Below, one piece after another: positions 1-9,451 of a DNA stretch of 38,378 nt (positions are counted from its first letter, which is position 1; every line of letters starts with the position of its first letter). The notes beneath the pieces were generated by a model that made no database searches, was not told where the DNA came from, and worked only from the letters and a program-made list of their open reading frames with translations. A program made the translations under genes and the position numbers. Source of the stretch: Gammaproteobacteria bacterium (GTDB lineage Bacteria > Pseudomonadota > Gammaproteobacteria > Pseudomonadales > Pseudohongiellaceae); assembly GCA_030832825.1 (NCBI GenBank), contig JAURIJ010000027.1, positions 1-38,378 of the forward strand. Direction: 5' to 3'.

Positions 1-728
1 ACCCCTTTCACCGCGTTGATGCTCATCAGCGCATGGGCAAGGTCGGCATCGAGGCGGTCGAACACCGGCTCGCCGAGGCCGACAGGCACCCCGCTGGCCA
101 CCACATTGATGCGGGCGCCGATGGAGTTGCCTTCCTTGTTCAGGGCGGCCATGTAGGCTTCCATTTCCGGCACGCGTGCCGCATCCGGGCAGAAGAACGG
201 GTTGCGCTCGACCTCATCCCAGTCGAAATTCTGGATCTTGATGGGACCGAGCTGGCTCATGTAGCCCCGAATCTGGACCCCGCAGTGTTCCAGCAGATAC
301 TTCCTGGCGATCGCACCGGCAGCCACACGCATGGCAGTCTCACGGGCAGAGGAGCGGCCGCCCCCGCGGTAGTCGCGGATGCCGTACTTCTGCTGATAGG
401 TATAGTCGGCGTGAGCCGGGCGAAACTGCTCGGCGATGCGCCCATAGTCCTTGGAGCGCTGATCGGTGTTCTCGATGAGAAGGCCGATGGGCGTGCCGGT
501 GGTGCGCCCCTCGAAGACGCCGGAAAGAATCCGCACTTCGTCGGCTTCCTGACGCTGGGTGGTGAAACGCGAGGTGCCGGGCTTGCGCCGATCGAGATCC
601 CGTTGCAGGTCCTCCACGCTCAGTGCCATGCCAGGCGGACAGCCGTCCACGATGCAGCCCAGCGCGGGGCCGTGGCTCTCACCGAAGGTGGTGACCGTGA
701 AGAGCTTGCCGATCGAGTTTCCAGACAT
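1..728 (-). CDS. aroC: Chorismate synthase AroC, 3' end cut by window edge
   Basis: Chorismate synthase converts 5-enolpyruvylshikimate-3-phosphate to chorismate, the last step of the shikimate pathway, using reduced FMN. Read on the minus strand from the ATG at 728, the protein begins [20 protein letters not shown], the classic AroC N-terminus. It continues with the substrate- and FMN-binding segments [26 protein letters not shown] and the [10 protein letters not shown] signature. About 242 residues are present. The family is usually about 360 residues, so roughly the last third (with the RPIPS-type region) lies beyond position 1. The gene lies about 110 bp downstream of prmB in the same direction, the order seen in many gammaproteobacteria, so co-transcription is likely. 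Identification is secure; only the C-terminus is unseen. Confidence 0.97.
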   Translation of the reverse strand, partial: MSGNSIGKLFTVTTFGESHGPALGCIVDGCPPGMALSVEDLQRDLDRRKPGTSRFTTQRQEADEVRILSGVFEGRTTGTPIGLLIENTDQRSKDYGRIAEQFRPAHADYTYQQKYGIRDYRGGGRSSARETAMRVAAGAIARKYLLEHCGVQIRGYMSQLGPIKIQNFDWDEVERNPFFCPDAARVPEMEAYMAALNKEGNSIGARINVVASGVPVGLGEPVFDRLDADLAHALMSINAVKG

Positions 729-837
729 GCGTCACCTGCGGTGAAGAAGTTGAGTGCCGCGCCCGCCTCGGGCGCCTAGAAAGGCCGCGAATTGTACACC
801 ATGATCCTGGGTGTTACGAATCATCCCAGACTGATGC

Positions 838-1740
838 TCAGACAAAGTGCTGTGCAAAGTCCCGCAGCTGCTCTCGCGTCAGCAGAAGCACCCCGTCACC
901 GCCATGGGCAAATTCGAGCCATAGCAGCGGGACCCCGGGAAGTCGGGCACTCAAGGCCTCGCGTGAGTAGCCCACTTCCATGATCAGCACCCCCTCGGGC
1001 GCGAGCAGGTCCGCCGCCTCGCGCAGGATGCGCAGCGGAATCGCCAGCCCGTCATCCTCCGAGAGCAGACCCAGTGCCGGCTCGTGACGGTACTCCGGCG
1101 GCAGCTCGTCCACTTCCTGCTGGGAGACATAGGGAGGATTGCAGAGAATCAGGTCGTAGGGCCCCTGCAGCGCGGCAAACAGGTCCGACTGCACAGCCCG
1201 GACACGCGACTCGAGGCCGTGACGCTGGACATTGGCGCGCGCCACCTCCAGGGCCTGGGGGGAAATGTCGGCCAGATCCACGCGGCTGTCCTCGAATGTC
1301 AGCGCCGTCGCGATGCCGATGCAGCCACTGCCAGTGCACAGGTCCAGGATGTGCTCGGGCGTGCGAGGCAGGAGCGTCGCGAATTCCTGCTGGATCAATT
1401 CGGCAATCGGGGAGCGTGGAATCAGCACCTGCTCGTTCACTGTGAAGGGAAGTCCTGCAAACCAGGCTTCCCCCACCAGGTACGCCACAGGCAGCCGCTC
1501 CACCAGACGCCGCGTGGCGAGCGCTTCGACTTTCTGCTGCTCCTGTGCCGTGATCGCGCGACTCATGATCTGCTCGTCGGCAGTGAAGGGAATCTGCAGC
1601 GCACAGAACACGAGATAGACGGCTTCGTCCCAGGCATTGTCGGTGCCATGTCCATAGAACAGGTCGGCCTCGTCGAAGCGAGTGGCGAGCTTATCGAGCA
1701 CCTCGCCCAGGCTGAGCATATGCATTGCAGTCAAGATCAT
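838..1740 (-). CDS. prmB: Ribosomal protein uL3 glutamine N5-methyltransferase PrmB
   Basis: PrmB methylates the GGQ-like glutamine of ribosomal protein L3 (uL3) using S-adenosylmethionine during 50S assembly. The protein has a helical N-terminal substrate domain with FYGHGTDNAWDEA. This is followed by a class I methyltransferase fold with the SAM motif DLCTGSGCIGIA and the catalytic NPPY motif (LILCNPPYVS) that binds the glutamine amide. The acidic EYRHEPALGL segment favours PrmB over PrmC, the release-factor enzyme. I placed the start at the ATG at 1740, about 300 aa, preceded by GAGGACG. In-frame ATGs at 1725 and 1719 are alternatives, and a TTG at 1749 is less likely. It is divergent from folE and upstream of aroC. 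The start is the only real uncertainty. Confidence 0.94.
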   Translation of the reverse strand: MILTAMHMLSLGEVLDKLATRFDEADLFYGHGTDNAWDEAVYLVFCALQIPFTADEQIMSRAITAQEQQKVEALATRRLVERLPVAYLVGEAWFAGLPFTVNEQVLIPRSPIAELIQQEFATLLPRTPEHILDLCTGSGCIGIATALTFEDSRVDLADISPQALEVARANVQRHGLESRVRAVQSDLFAALQGPYDLILCNPPYVSQQEVDELPPEYRHEPALGLLSEDDGLAIPLRILREAADLLAPEGVLIMEVGYSREALSARLPGVPLLWLEFAHGGDGVLLLTREQLRDFAQHFV

Positions 1741-1836
1741 CGTCCTCAAGGGGGTGGCCAGAAATCACTTTACCGGGCCGTGGGGTGTATCGTACGGTAG
1801 GCGCCTCTGCCACAGACAGGACACCAGCAAGCGAAC

Positions 1837-2391
1837 ATGAGTGACACAATGGAACGCGCTTATCGCGACATCATCACAGCCATCGGCGAGGACCTCGAGC
1901 GTCCCGGACTCGCGGACACACCGCGCCGCGCAGCCAAGGCCATGGATTTCCTGATGCGGGGCTATCGTCAAGACATCGACGAAGTGATCAACGATGCCTT
2001 GTTCCCCTCGGATTCCGACGAGATGGTCATCGTGAAGAACATCGAGCTGTATTCCATGTGCGAGCACCACATGCTGCCCTTCATTGGCAAGTGCCATGTC
2101 GCCTACATACCGCGCGGCAAGGTGATCGGCCTGTCCAAGATCGCCCGCATCGTCGACATCTTCGCGCGTCGCCTGCAGATTCAGGAGAATCTGACCAAGG
2201 AGATCGCCGAGACGATCGTGTCGAAGACCGGCGCGACCGGCGCGGGTGTCATCATCGAGGCCCAGCACATGTGCATGATGATGCGTGGCGTGGAAAAGCA
2301 GAATTCCATCATGACCACGTCGTGCATGCTGGGCGCATTCCGCAACAGTCAGAGCACGCGCAACGAGTTCCTGTCCCTCATAAGCAAGTAA
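1837..2391 (+). CDS. folE: GTP cyclohydrolase I (FolE type 1)
   Basis: This zinc enzyme converts GTP to 7,8-dihydroneopterin triphosphate, the first step of tetrahydrofolate synthesis. The 184-residue protein matches the family core. It shows [11 protein letters not shown] near residue 26, the zinc-binding MCEHHMLPF with its Cys and His ligands, the substrate loop [10 protein letters not shown], and the second zinc Cys in [11 protein letters not shown]. The C-terminal [10 protein letters not shown] closes the toroid domain. The start ATG at 1837 gives [13 protein letters not shown]. The gene diverges from prmB across an 87-bp gap in which I see no strong promoter. It ends 2 bp from the tail of the convergent DUF4892 gene. 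No sign of damage. Confidence 0.97.
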   Translation: MSDTMERAYRDIITAIGEDLERPGLADTPRRAAKAMDFLMRGYRQDIDEVINDALFPSDSDEMVIVKNIELYSMCEHHMLPFIGKCHVAYIPRGKVIGLSKIARIVDIFARRLQIQENLTKEIAETIVSKTGATGAGVIIEAQHMCMMMRGVEKQNSIMTTSCMLGAFRNSQSTRNEFLSLISK

Positions 2392-2393
2392 GC

Positions 2394-3353
2394 CTATTCA
2401 CTGAGCACGATCTCGACGCGATCCGAACAAGGCGCCTGGGCACAGGCGGGCGCCAGCGGACCTGCACCCCTTGCCTGCAGCCGTGCCGCATCGATGCCCG
2501 CCTGCTGCAGCGCCTCGACGACCGCCTGTGCGCGACGCTGCGTGCGCGTGATCAGCGCATCGACATCGCCACTTTCCCGCAGATGCCCTACCACCAACAC
2601 ACGCAATTCGGGCGCGAGAGCCAGGGCACCGGCCACCAATTCAAGCCCTTCGGATTCCAGCAGTGCATCGTCTTGACCGAAACGGATTGCACGCACGATC
2701 ACGCTGCCTTCCTGCTGCAGGCGTTCAAGCAGAGACTGCGGCGACTCGGGACCGGGCTGCGTGTCGGCGAGCACGGGTTCGAGCACGTCGAGATGGGCAT
2801 AGACACTGCGATTGCCCCGCGTGATCACGTAGAGCACGAAGTAGCGATCGCTCTCGCCTGCCGCATTGCTGGAGCTGAGGGCGACATAGAACTGCTCCTG
2901 CTCCGGACCATAGAGAATGCGATTGCCGAGAACGTCATTCGCCCAGAAATTGCTGCTGCCGCAGGCGCGGCCCTGACAGCGGAACAATTCCTCTGTCTGG
3001 CCGGCAATGGCCCCCAGGTAGTGCGCGAAGACCTCGGCGCCGCTGAATCCGGAAGGGATCTGATAGGTGATGCGGGTCAGCTCGCCCTGCAGCCGCTCTT
3101 CGCGTCCGGCAGTCACCCTTCCATTCACGCGTTGCAGACGACCAAGCGCCAGTCTGTAGTTGCCGGCCGGCTGGGCGTCATACTGGACAATCGATGCTCC
3201 GGGAAAACGTGCAATCCCAGGAAAGTCGCGTGCTCCCGGCACATCGCCGGCCCCTTGGGCAACGGCGTGTGTGGCCAGCCAGAACGGCAGGAGCGCAGGC
3301 AGGGCTGCTCTCAGCCAGCCGCGCACGATGTCACGCCACATCGCTGTCATCAT
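2394..3353 (-). CDS. DUF4892 family periplasmic protein with C-terminal OmpA-like domain
   Basis: The function is not established. A hydrophobic signal segment (LPALLPFWLATHAVAQ) ends in a plausible AQG cleavage site with no lipobox Cys, so a soluble periplasmic or peripheral envelope protein is likely. The middle region (PGIARFPGASIVQYD through YFVLYVITRG) resembles DUF4892. The last ~110 residues resemble an OmpA/MotB domain (LRVLVVGHLRESGD, then RRAQAVVEALQQAGI and RLQARGAG). The usual GHTD is GHLR here, so the Asp that normally contacts diaminopimelate is missing, while the following Arg (RRAQAV) is kept. The longer open frame reaching 3587 is mostly antisense-like read-through of the neighbour. 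I chose the ATG at 3353; ATGs at 3350 and 3341 are alternatives. The start overlaps the end of the DUF4389 gene, suggesting translational coupling. Confidence 0.75.
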   Translation of the reverse strand: MMTAMWRDIVRGWLRAALPALLPFWLATHAVAQGAGDVPGARDFPGIARFPGASIVQYDAQPAGNYRLALGRLQRVNGRVTAGREERLQGELTRITYQIPSGFSGAEVFAHYLGAIAGQTEELFRCQGRACGSSNFWANDVLGNRILYGPEQEQFYVALSSSNAAGESDRYFVLYVITRGNRSVYAHLDVLEPVLADTQPGPESPQSLLERLQQEGSVIVRAIRFGQDDALLESEGLELVAGALALAPELRVLVVGHLRESGDVDALITRTQRRAQAVVEALQQAGIDAARLQARGAGPLAPACAQAPCSDRVEIVLSE

Positions 3354-3783
3354 GGCGCGTGGCAGTGCGGCTGCTGCGACGGCGTGCAGGTTTCGCGACC
3401 GGCTGCGCATCATCGTGCTGCTCGACATCGCCCCCCTCGGGCACATGCACTTCCACGTCCTGTTCCTGGTCCATGTCGGCCTCTGTCTCGGCGGTCTCTG
3501 CAGGCGTTGGCCCAGCCGCAAAGGGGGCAAACGGAAACGGCTTGAATTCACTGTTGTAAGTGAGGAAATCCAGTACCTGACGCACATAGGCAGTCAAGGC
3601 CGCGCCGAGTTCCCGCAGATTGCGGTTGTCGGCTCCGGTCAGCAGGCCAAACAGGGCCTGCGCAATGATGAGCAGCGTCAGCACCATGCCCGCCAGATAC
3701 AGGGCCACCGCCAGAGCCAGCATGAACGCTATGCGGAACCACTGTGCGGGTTGCTTCAGATTCTCGACGATATCGTCTGCCAT
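3331..3783 (-). CDS. DUF4389 membrane protein
   Basis: A 150-residue small membrane protein of unknown function. Residues about 17-47 form one long hydrophobic segment (FMLALAVALYLAGMVLTLLIIAQ) followed by FGLLTGADNRNL and a short amphipathic stretch. The last 60 residues are polar, acidic and then basic (AETEADMDQEQ, then KPARRRSSR), and likely disordered. The N-terminal half fits DUF4389, a family found beside gpsA in pseudomonads. The ATG at 3783 lies only 2 bp after the gpsA stop codon, so the two are almost certainly co-transcribed. Its 3' end overlaps the start of the DUF4892 gene. The family assignment rests on pattern and context only. Confidence 0.8.
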   Translation of the reverse strand: MADDIVENLKQPAQWFRIAFMLALAVALYLAGMVLTLLIIAQALFGLLTGADNRNLRELGAALTAYVRQVLDFLTYNSEFKPFPFAPFAAGPTPAETAETEADMDQEQDVEVHVPEGGDVEQHDDAQPVAKPARRRSSRTATRHDDSDVA

Positions 3784-3785
3784 GA

Positions 3786-4829
3786 TTACTCCTTCAGGTT
3801 CAACACCTTGGTCTGATTGGCCTCGTATTCCACATCGAGCGCCTGTTCTCCCAGCATCAGGGATGCCACGATCTGTCGCACTGAACTGCCACCGTACACG
3901 ATCTGGTAGAGCCCGTTCACGAGGGGCATGTAGACGCCCAGCTCGTCGGCCTTCTCCTTGACCAGCTTGAGTGTGTTCACGCCTTCTGCCACTTGACCGA
4001 CTTCGGCCGTGGCTTCTTCGATGGACTTGCCCTGCCCCAGCGCAAAGCCTACCCGGAAATTGCGGCTCAGCGGTGACGAGCAGGTGACCACGAGATCGCC
4101 CACGCCCGACAGACCGAGAAAGGTCATCGGGTCTGCCCCGAGCTTGCGGCCGAAGCGCGCCATCTCCGTGAGACTGCGCGTCACCAGCATGCTGTTGGTG
4201 TTGTGGCCCATGCCCATCGCCGATGCGAGACCTGCAATGATGGCATAGATGTTCTTGAGCGCACCGCCGAGTTCCACCCCGAACATGTCGTCATTGGTGT
4301 AGACGCGGAAGTACTCCGACTTGAGGATGCGCTGCACCGTCTCACGCACTGAGGCATGGGCGCTGGCGATCACCGTGCCGGTGAGATTGCGGGCCGCGAT
4401 CTCCTTGGCGAGATTGGGCCCACTCAAGACGCCGATGCGCGCCGCTGGACATTCCTCGGCGAGTATCTGACTCATCAACTGGAAACTGCCGGCCTCGATG
4501 CCCTTGGTGGTGCTCACGAGAATGGCATCCTCCGGTGCCCAGCGCCGCATGTCGCGCACCACGGCACGAAAATAGGCACTCGGCACGGCGACAAAAATCA
4601 CTTCGGCATCCTGCACTGCCAGCTGCATGTCGTGGAAGGCCCTGACATTGTCACGCAGGACATAGCCAGGCAGATACTGGCTGTTCTGGTGCGTGTGATT
4701 GACCTCGTCGACCAGCACCTCGCTGCGCATCCAGAAATTCACGCGATAGCCATTCTGCGCAATGATGTTGGCAATCACGGTACCGAAGCTGCCGCCGCCG
4801 AGAACGGCGATGCTGCGTTCACTGATCAA
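3786..4829 (-). CDS. gpsA: NAD(P)H-dependent glycerol-3-phosphate dehydrogenase
   Basis: GpsA reduces dihydroxyacetone phosphate to sn-glycerol-3-phosphate, the backbone of membrane phospholipids. The N-terminal Rossmann motif is AVLGGGSFGTVIAN. The family blocks follow: VAVPSAYFR, STTKGIE, LSGPNLAKEIA, the catalytic-Lys region GGALKNIYAI, and the substrate segment LSGVGDLVVTCSS with SRNFRVG. Its length, 347 aa, is typical (about 340). The start is a TTG at 4829, with a good ribosome binding site GGGGAG eight bases upstream (4838-4843). No ATG or GTG lies in frame near the conserved N-terminus. It follows sthA by 46 bp and precedes DUF4389 by 2 bp. Confidence 0.96.
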   Translation of the reverse strand: MISERSIAVLGGGSFGTVIANIIAQNGYRVNFWMRSEVLVDEVNHTHQNSQYLPGYVLRDNVRAFHDMQLAVQDAEVIFVAVPSAYFRAVVRDMRRWAPEDAILVSTTKGIEAGSFQLMSQILAEECPAARIGVLSGPNLAKEIAARNLTGTVIASAHASVRETVQRILKSEYFRVYTNDDMFGVELGGALKNIYAIIAGLASAMGMGHNTNSMLVTRSLTEMARFGRKLGADPMTFLGLSGVGDLVVTCSSPLSRNFRVGFALGQGKSIEEATAEVGQVAEGVNTLKLVKEKADELGVYMPLVNGLYQIVYGGSSVRQIVASLMLGEQALDVEYEANQTKVLNLKE

Positions 4830-4875
4830 TTGTCTGACTCCCCGGGGAAAGGTTTAGGCACGACACTGCACTCAC

Positions 4876-6264
4876 TCAGAACACCCGGTTCAGGCCGTCA
4901 AGCGCAGCAATGCGATAGGCTTCGGCCATGGTGGGGTAATTGAAGGTGGTGTCGAGGAAATAACGCATGGTGTTGGCCCTGCCTTCCTGCAGCATGATGG
5001 CCTGACCGATGTGCACGATCTCGGAAGCCTGATCGCCAAAACAGTGGATGCCCAGTATCTCCAGCGTGTCGAAGTGAAAGAGAATCTTGAGCATGCCCAC
5101 CTGCTCGCCGGTGATGAGACCGCGTGCGGTGTTCTTGAAGAAGGCCTTGCCGACTTCGTACGGGATGCGCTCATTGGTCAGCTCACGCTCGGTCTTGCCG
5201 AGGGTGCTGATCTCCGGGATGGTGTAGATGCCTGTGGCGAAACGATCGATCTCGACGCAGGCCGCCGGATCGACAATCGCGTTGGAGGCTGCCCGTCCCT
5301 GGTCGTAGGACACACTCGCCAGCGACGGCCAGCCCACGACATCGCCCGCAGCGAAGATGTTGTCGACTTTCGTGCAGTAGCGCTTGTCGATCTCCAGTTG
5401 ACCACGTGAATTGGGTTCTAGGCCGATGGCGGCCAGATTCAATTGATCCGTGTTGCCGGTGCGACCGTTGGCCCAGAGCACGATGTCGCTCTTGATGCGC
5501 TTGCCGGACTTCAAGTGCGTGACGATGTGCGTGTCGAAGTACTCCAGCCTGTCATATTCCTCATTATGCCGGCTGCGCACGCCGGCGTTGCGCAGGTGAT
5601 AACTCAGCGCATCGGAAATCTCCCAGTCGAGGAACGAGAGCAGCGTGCTGGCGGGGTTGATCAGTTCCACCTTGGCGCCAAGTCCCCCAAATATGGAGGC
5701 GTACTCGCAGCCTATCACGCCGGCACCGATCACCGTCACCTTGCGCGGGGAATGATCGAGCTGAAGGATCGTGTCGCTGTCGAAAATGCGCGGATGCGTG
5801 AAGTCGACGTTGTCCGGGCGATACGGACGCGAACCCGTCGCGATGATGAAATGCTCTGCCTTCAGCAGCGGACCGCGATTGCCGAGACGGATCGTGTTGC
5901 GATCCACGAAGCTCGCCTGGCCGTGAAGGATGTCGATGCCGTTCTTCTCGTAATAACCGGCGCGCAGATGCACCTGCTCATCGATGACGCGCGCAGCATG
6001 ACGCATGATGTCCTGGAAACAGGGTCGACGCAGCGTGGCAAATTCGCGCAGCAGCGGATTGCTGCTGAATTGCATCACTTGTTTCACCGATTGGCGCAGT
6101 GCCTTCGAAGGTATGGTGCCCAGATGCGTGCAATTGCCGCCCACCTTCTCGCGGTCGGAAATCACCGCCACACGTCGGCCTTTCTTGGCGGAATTCATGG
6201 CCGCAGACTCGCCTGCGGGACCACTCCCGATCACGATGATGTCGTACTGCATCTGCTGCTTCAA
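4876..6264 (-). CDS. sthA: Soluble pyridine nucleotide transhydrogenase
   Basis: SthA is a soluble FAD enzyme that moves hydride between NADPH and NAD+, mainly draining excess NADPH. The protein has the FAD motif [12 protein letters not shown] near residue 9 and [15 protein letters not shown]. The latter has a single Cys where dithiol reductases of this fold have CxxxxC, which marks SthA. It also has the NAD(P) motif [13 protein letters not shown] and the C-terminal [11 protein letters not shown]. It has 462 aa if started at the TTG at 6264, which has GGAGAG eight bases upstream. The ATG at 6252 (MQYDIIVIG) is a close alternative. It sits 20 bp after nqrM, so NADPH/NADH balancing is transcriptionally placed next to the NADH-oxidising Na+-NQR. 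Confidence 0.95.
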   Translation of the reverse strand: MKQQMQYDIIVIGSGPAGESAAMNSAKKGRRVAVISDREKVGGNCTHLGTIPSKALRQSVKQVMQFSSNPLLREFATLRRPCFQDIMRHAARVIDEQVHLRAGYYEKNGIDILHGQASFVDRNTIRLGNRGPLLKAEHFIIATGSRPYRPDNVDFTHPRIFDSDTILQLDHSPRKVTVIGAGVIGCEYASIFGGLGAKVELINPASTLLSFLDWEISDALSYHLRNAGVRSRHNEEYDRLEYFDTHIVTHLKSGKRIKSDIVLWANGRTGNTDQLNLAAIGLEPNSRGQLEIDKRYCTKVDNIFAAGDVVGWPSLASVSYDQGRAASNAIVDPAACVEIDRFATGIYTIPEISTLGKTERELTNERIPYEVGKAFFKNTARGLITGEQVGMLKILFHFDTLEILGIHCFGDQASEIVHIGQAIMLQEGRANTMRYFLDTTFNYPTMAEAYRIAALDGLNRVF

Positions 6265-6284
6265 GGCGGCGGCTCTCCCGTGCT

Positions 6285-6464
6285 TCAGCGTGCGGCTTCG
6301 TCACATTTGGCGGGGTTGCCACCGCACACTGAACAGCTGCTGTCGCCGCCATTGTTCAAGCCACCGCAAGAGCCCTTCAGGGGTTTGCGACCGAACATCA
6401 CGCCGATCGCCATGCCGGCGACCACCAGCAGCAGCAGGATGAACGTTCCAATCAGAGTGGCCAT
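6285..6464 (-). CDS. nqrM: Na+-NQR maturation protein NqrM
   Basis: NqrM is a small membrane protein needed to assemble Na+-NQR; published work links it to delivery of iron to the Cys-coordinated site between NqrD and NqrE. The 59-residue protein has one N-terminal membrane helix (residues about 4-23). A cytoplasmic tail with four Cys (33, 44, 47 and 54, including a CSVC pair) follows, as expected for the DUF539/NqrM family. The start ATG at 6464 is 4 bp after the apbE stop. The same frame is open further upstream, but that part lies inside apbE. The order nqrF-apbE-nqrM is common in Na+-NQR operons, which supports the call. Confidence 0.93.
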   Translation of the reverse strand: MATLIGTFILLLLVVAGMAIGVMFGRKPLKGSCGGLNNGGDSSCSVCGGNPAKCDEAAR

Positions 6465-6468
6465 GAGT

Positions 6469-7539
6469 CTAGTTTCCCGAATCCAGATAATGTTCAAAAC
6501 CTGTGGTGTAGCGATCGACGAAGGTGTCATTCACATCGTCTCGCGCGACGAAATACACTGCCAGACCAAGCTCCTCGGCGAGCGCGAAACCACGCTCGAC
6601 GCCGAGTACCATGAAGGCCGTGGCGAGCGCATCGGCTCGCGCGGCAGTGCTGTCGATCACATAGACCCCTGCGAGATTGTGCGAGATCGGCCTGCCAGTC
6701 TGCGGGTCTATCTCGTGGGAGTAATGTACACCGTCCTCCTCGAAATAGTTGCGATAATCGCCCGAGCCTGCCACGGCGATGGGTTCACCCCTGGCATAGA
6801 AGATATTGTGTACCTGCGGCGCCGTGTCGACTGGTTTCTCGATGGCCGGCACCCAGCTTTGATTGCCAGGCTTGTAACCACGAATCCGCAATTCGCCTCC
6901 GACCTCGATGAAGTAACTCGTCACTCCGCGCGAATCCAGGTAATCAGCCACCTTGTCCACACCGTAGCCCTTGGCGATGCCGCTCAAGTCCACATAGACA
7001 TCGGCCGTCTTTCGCAGGCTGCGACTGTCAATGTCGAGGGTGAGATGATGCGAGCCGACACGGGCCAGCAGCGCGTCGATCTCCGCCTGCGTCGGTATCC
7101 GATCCTCGCGGCGATCCTCCGGCCCGAACCCCCAGCGATTCACCAGCGGCCCGACCGTCACATCGAATGCGCCGTCCGTGACATGATTGAGCTCCAGCGC
7201 CAAGGCCAGCACTTCGGTCATGTCGTCGGAAAGCGCAACGTCCTGGTCGACTGCCGCGGCATTGAGTCGCGACAGTTCCGAATCCGGGGCATAGGTGGAC
7301 ATCTGCTCGCGATCGACACGTTCGAGAATTCGCGACACGTCGACGGAAATCTGCTCCAGGGTGCTGCCTGACGGGAGGTCCACAAGCTTGACACTGTAGC
7401 GGGTGCCCATGGTGCCGCCACCGAACTCGTGAATGACTGCGGTGTCGGTTTGTCGGTTGAACAGGAGGAACCCGACGACCAGAACGGCCACGGAGAAAAA
7501 CAGCAGGCTTTGGCGTCTCGACACGGTGTTCATGGGCAT
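6469..7539 (-). CDS. apbE: FAD:protein FMN transferase ApbE
   Basis: ApbE attaches FMN covalently to Thr residues of NqrB and NqrC, using FAD as donor, on the periplasmic side. Motifs visible are GGTMGTRYSVKL, the REQMSTYAPDSELSRLN block, GAFDVTVGPLVNRWGFGP, DLSGIAKGYGVD, VEVGGELR-like VGGELRIRGY, the Mg-site HEIDPQTGRPI and ARADALATAFMVLG. The N-terminus has a hydrophobic segment (LLFFSVAVLVVGFLLFN) with no Cys. It therefore lacks the lipobox of lipoprotein ApbEs and is probably held by an uncleaved membrane anchor. ATGs at 7539 and 7533 are both possible starts. It lies 55 bp after nqrF and 4 bp before nqrM; its targets NqrB and NqrC are encoded in the same gene run. Confidence 0.95.
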   Translation of the reverse strand: MPMNTVSRRQSLLFFSVAVLVVGFLLFNRQTDTAVIHEFGGGTMGTRYSVKLVDLPSGSTLEQISVDVSRILERVDREQMSTYAPDSELSRLNAAAVDQDVALSDDMTEVLALALELNHVTDGAFDVTVGPLVNRWGFGPEDRREDRIPTQAEIDALLARVGSHHLTLDIDSRSLRKTADVYVDLSGIAKGYGVDKVADYLDSRGVTSYFIEVGGELRIRGYKPGNQSWVPAIEKPVDTAPQVHNIFYARGEPIAVAGSGDYRNYFEEDGVHYSHEIDPQTGRPISHNLAGVYVIDSTAARADALATAFMVLGVERGFALAEELGLAVYFVARDDVNDTFVDRYTTGFEHYLDSGN

Positions 7540-7594
7540 TCAGATCCGGTCGCCACCCCCGGCACAACACCGGAGGCACGCAGAGAAGCAGCGA

Positions 7595-8824
7595 TCAGGA
7601 GAACTCGTCCAGCGCGATGTTCTCATCCTCGACACCCAGATCCTTGAGCATCTTGATGACGGCGGCATTCATCATGGGCGGGCCGCACATGTAGAACTCG
7701 CAGTCTTCGGGCGCCACATGGTCCTTGAGATAGTGCTGATAGACCACGTTGTGAATGAACCCGGTCATGCCGGTCCAATTGTCCTCCGGCTGCGGGTCGG
7801 ACAGGGCAACGTGCCAGGTGAAATTCTCGTTCTCCGCGGCCAGCATGTTGAAGTCGTCGACGTAAAACATTTCCTTCAGGCTGCGGGCGCCATACCAGAA
7901 GGTGATCTTGCGCTTGGTCTTGATGCGGCGCAGTTGATCGAAGATGTGCGAGCGCATGGGCGCCATGCCGGCACCACCCCCGATGAAGACCATCTCGGAA
8001 TTGGTGTCCTTGGCGAAGAACTCACCGAAGGGGCCAAACACCTTGATCTTGTCACCCGGCTTGAGGCTGAAGACATAGGACGACATGATGCCGGGCGGAA
8101 AGCTGGATTTGGGCGGCGGCGTGGCAATGCGGATATTGAACTTGATGATGCCCTTCTCTTCCGGATAGTTGGCCATCGAGTACGCACGAATGGTGGTCTT
8201 TTCGGTCTTGGAGACGAGCTTGAACAGGCCGAACTTCTCCCAGTCACCACGGAATTTCTCGCCGATCACGAAGTCCTTGTAGTGCACCTCATGGGCCGGC
8301 ACTTCCAGCTGGACATACCCCCCGGCACGGAAATCGACGCTGTCGCCATCGGGAATCCTGAGAACCAGTTCCTTGATGAAGGTGGCCACGTTGTCGTTGG
8401 AGACCACGGTGCATTCCCACTGCTTGACACCGAAAAACTCGGGCTCGACCTCGATCTTCATGTCCTGCTTCACGGCCACCTGGCAGGACAGCCGCCAGTG
8501 CGCCTTGGCCTCGCCAAGGGTGAAGTGACCCTGCTCGGTCGGCAGCATGGAACCACCGCCATCCACCACCTGACATTTGCACTGACCACAGGTGCCACCG
8601 CCGCCACAGGCAGAGGACAGATAGATGCCAGCGTCTGCCAGAGTGGTCAACAGCTTGCCGCCTGCAGGCACGACGATGGACTTGGCAGGGTCCCCGTTGA
8701 TCTCGATCCTGACGTTACCCGTGCTGACCAGCCTGGCTCTGGCAACGAGAATCAGTGCCACGAACACCATGACCACCACGGTGAACATCAGCACGCCGCC
8801 CGCTATAGCTGCAATATCGATCAT
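7595..8824 (-). CDS. nqrF: Na+-NQR subunit F, NADH-oxidising flavo-iron-sulfur subunit
   Basis: NqrF is the entry point of Na+-NQR: it oxidises NADH with FAD and passes electrons through a 2Fe-2S cluster. The 409-residue protein has one N-terminal membrane helix (about 5-28). A ferredoxin domain follows, with ligands in [15 protein letters not shown] (Cys73, 79 and 82) plus Cys114. The FAD domain carries the flavin-binding RAYSMANYP, and the NAD domain carries [13 protein letters not shown] and [14 protein letters not shown] start at 8824, 18 bp after nqrE. Length and all cofactor motifs match the family. Confidence 0.98.
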   Translation of the reverse strand: MIDIAAIAGGVLMFTVVVMVFVALILVARARLVSTGNVRIEINGDPAKSIVVPAGGKLLTTLADAGIYLSSACGGGGTCGQCKCQVVDGGGSMLPTEQGHFTLGEAKAHWRLSCQVAVKQDMKIEVEPEFFGVKQWECTVVSNDNVATFIKELVLRIPDGDSVDFRAGGYVQLEVPAHEVHYKDFVIGEKFRGDWEKFGLFKLVSKTEKTTIRAYSMANYPEEKGIIKFNIRIATPPPKSSFPPGIMSSYVFSLKPGDKIKVFGPFGEFFAKDTNSEMVFIGGGAGMAPMRSHIFDQLRRIKTKRKITFWYGARSLKEMFYVDDFNMLAAENENFTWHVALSDPQPEDNWTGMTGFIHNVVYQHYLKDHVAPEDCEFYMCGPPMMNAAVIKMLKDLGVEDENIALDEFS

Positions 8825-8842
8825 CTCTTTATAACCTGTTGA

Positions 8843-9451
8843 CTACAGTGACAAGCCGCTGAATGACATGAAGCCCAGCGACATCAGGCCGGTGGTAATG
8901 AAGGTGATGCCCATGCCCCGCAGACCCTGCGGCACATCGCTGTACTTGAGCTTTTCGCGAATCCCCGCCATGGCTGTGATCGCCAGCGCCCATCCCACTC
9001 CTGCACCGGTGCCGTACACCACGCTTTCAGAGAAGGTGTAATTGCGCTCTACCATGAACAGGGACGCGCCCATGATGGCGCAGTTCACGGCGATCAGCGG
9101 CAGAAACACCCCGAGGGCGTTGTAGAGCGCCGGCATGTACTTGTCGAGGAACATTTCCAGCACCTGCACCACCGCAGCGATCACGCCGATGTAGCAGATG
9201 AAACCCAGAAAGCTGAGATCGAGATCGGGGAAGCCCATCCAGGCCAGGGCACCATCCTTCAGCAGATAGGTGAACAGCAGATTGTTCAGAGGCACAGTGA
9301 TGATCTGTACAGCGGTGACAGCCACGCCCAGACCCACGGCTGTTTCGACTTTCTTGGACACTGCGATGAAGGTGCACATGCCCAGGAACATCTGCAGGGC
9401 CATGTTCTCGACGAAGACTGCGCGAACCGCAAGACTCAGATAGTGTTCCAT
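8843..9451 (-). CDS. nqrE: Na+-NQR subunit E, membrane subunit
   Basis: NqrE is a six-helix membrane protein that, together with NqrD, holds an intramembrane Cys-coordinated iron centre in the electron and Na+ path. The 202-residue protein starts [20 protein letters not shown]. It has the conserved half-site Cys26 (LGMCTFIAV) and a second Cys at 124 ([12 protein letters not shown]), the pattern expected for this subunit. NqrD and NqrE are inverted-topology homologues. The ATG at 9451 shares one base with the nqrD stop (TGATG on the minus strand), a sign of translational coupling. Confidence 0.98.
   Translation of the reverse strand: MEHYLSLAVRAVFVENMALQMFLGMCTFIAVSKKVETAVGLGVAVTAVQIITVPLNNLLFTYLLKDGALAWMGFPDLDLSFLGFICYIGVIAAVVQVLEMFLDKYMPALYNALGVFLPLIAVNCAIMGASLFMVERNYTFSESVVYGTGAGVGWALAITAMAGIREKLKYSDVPQGLRGMGITFITTGLMSLGFMSFSGLSL

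Noticed and set aside
33-779. Plus-strand open frame of 248 codons at the left edge
   Set aside because: It lies exactly opposite aroC, whose minus-strand translation is unmistakable; high GC creates long antisense frames.
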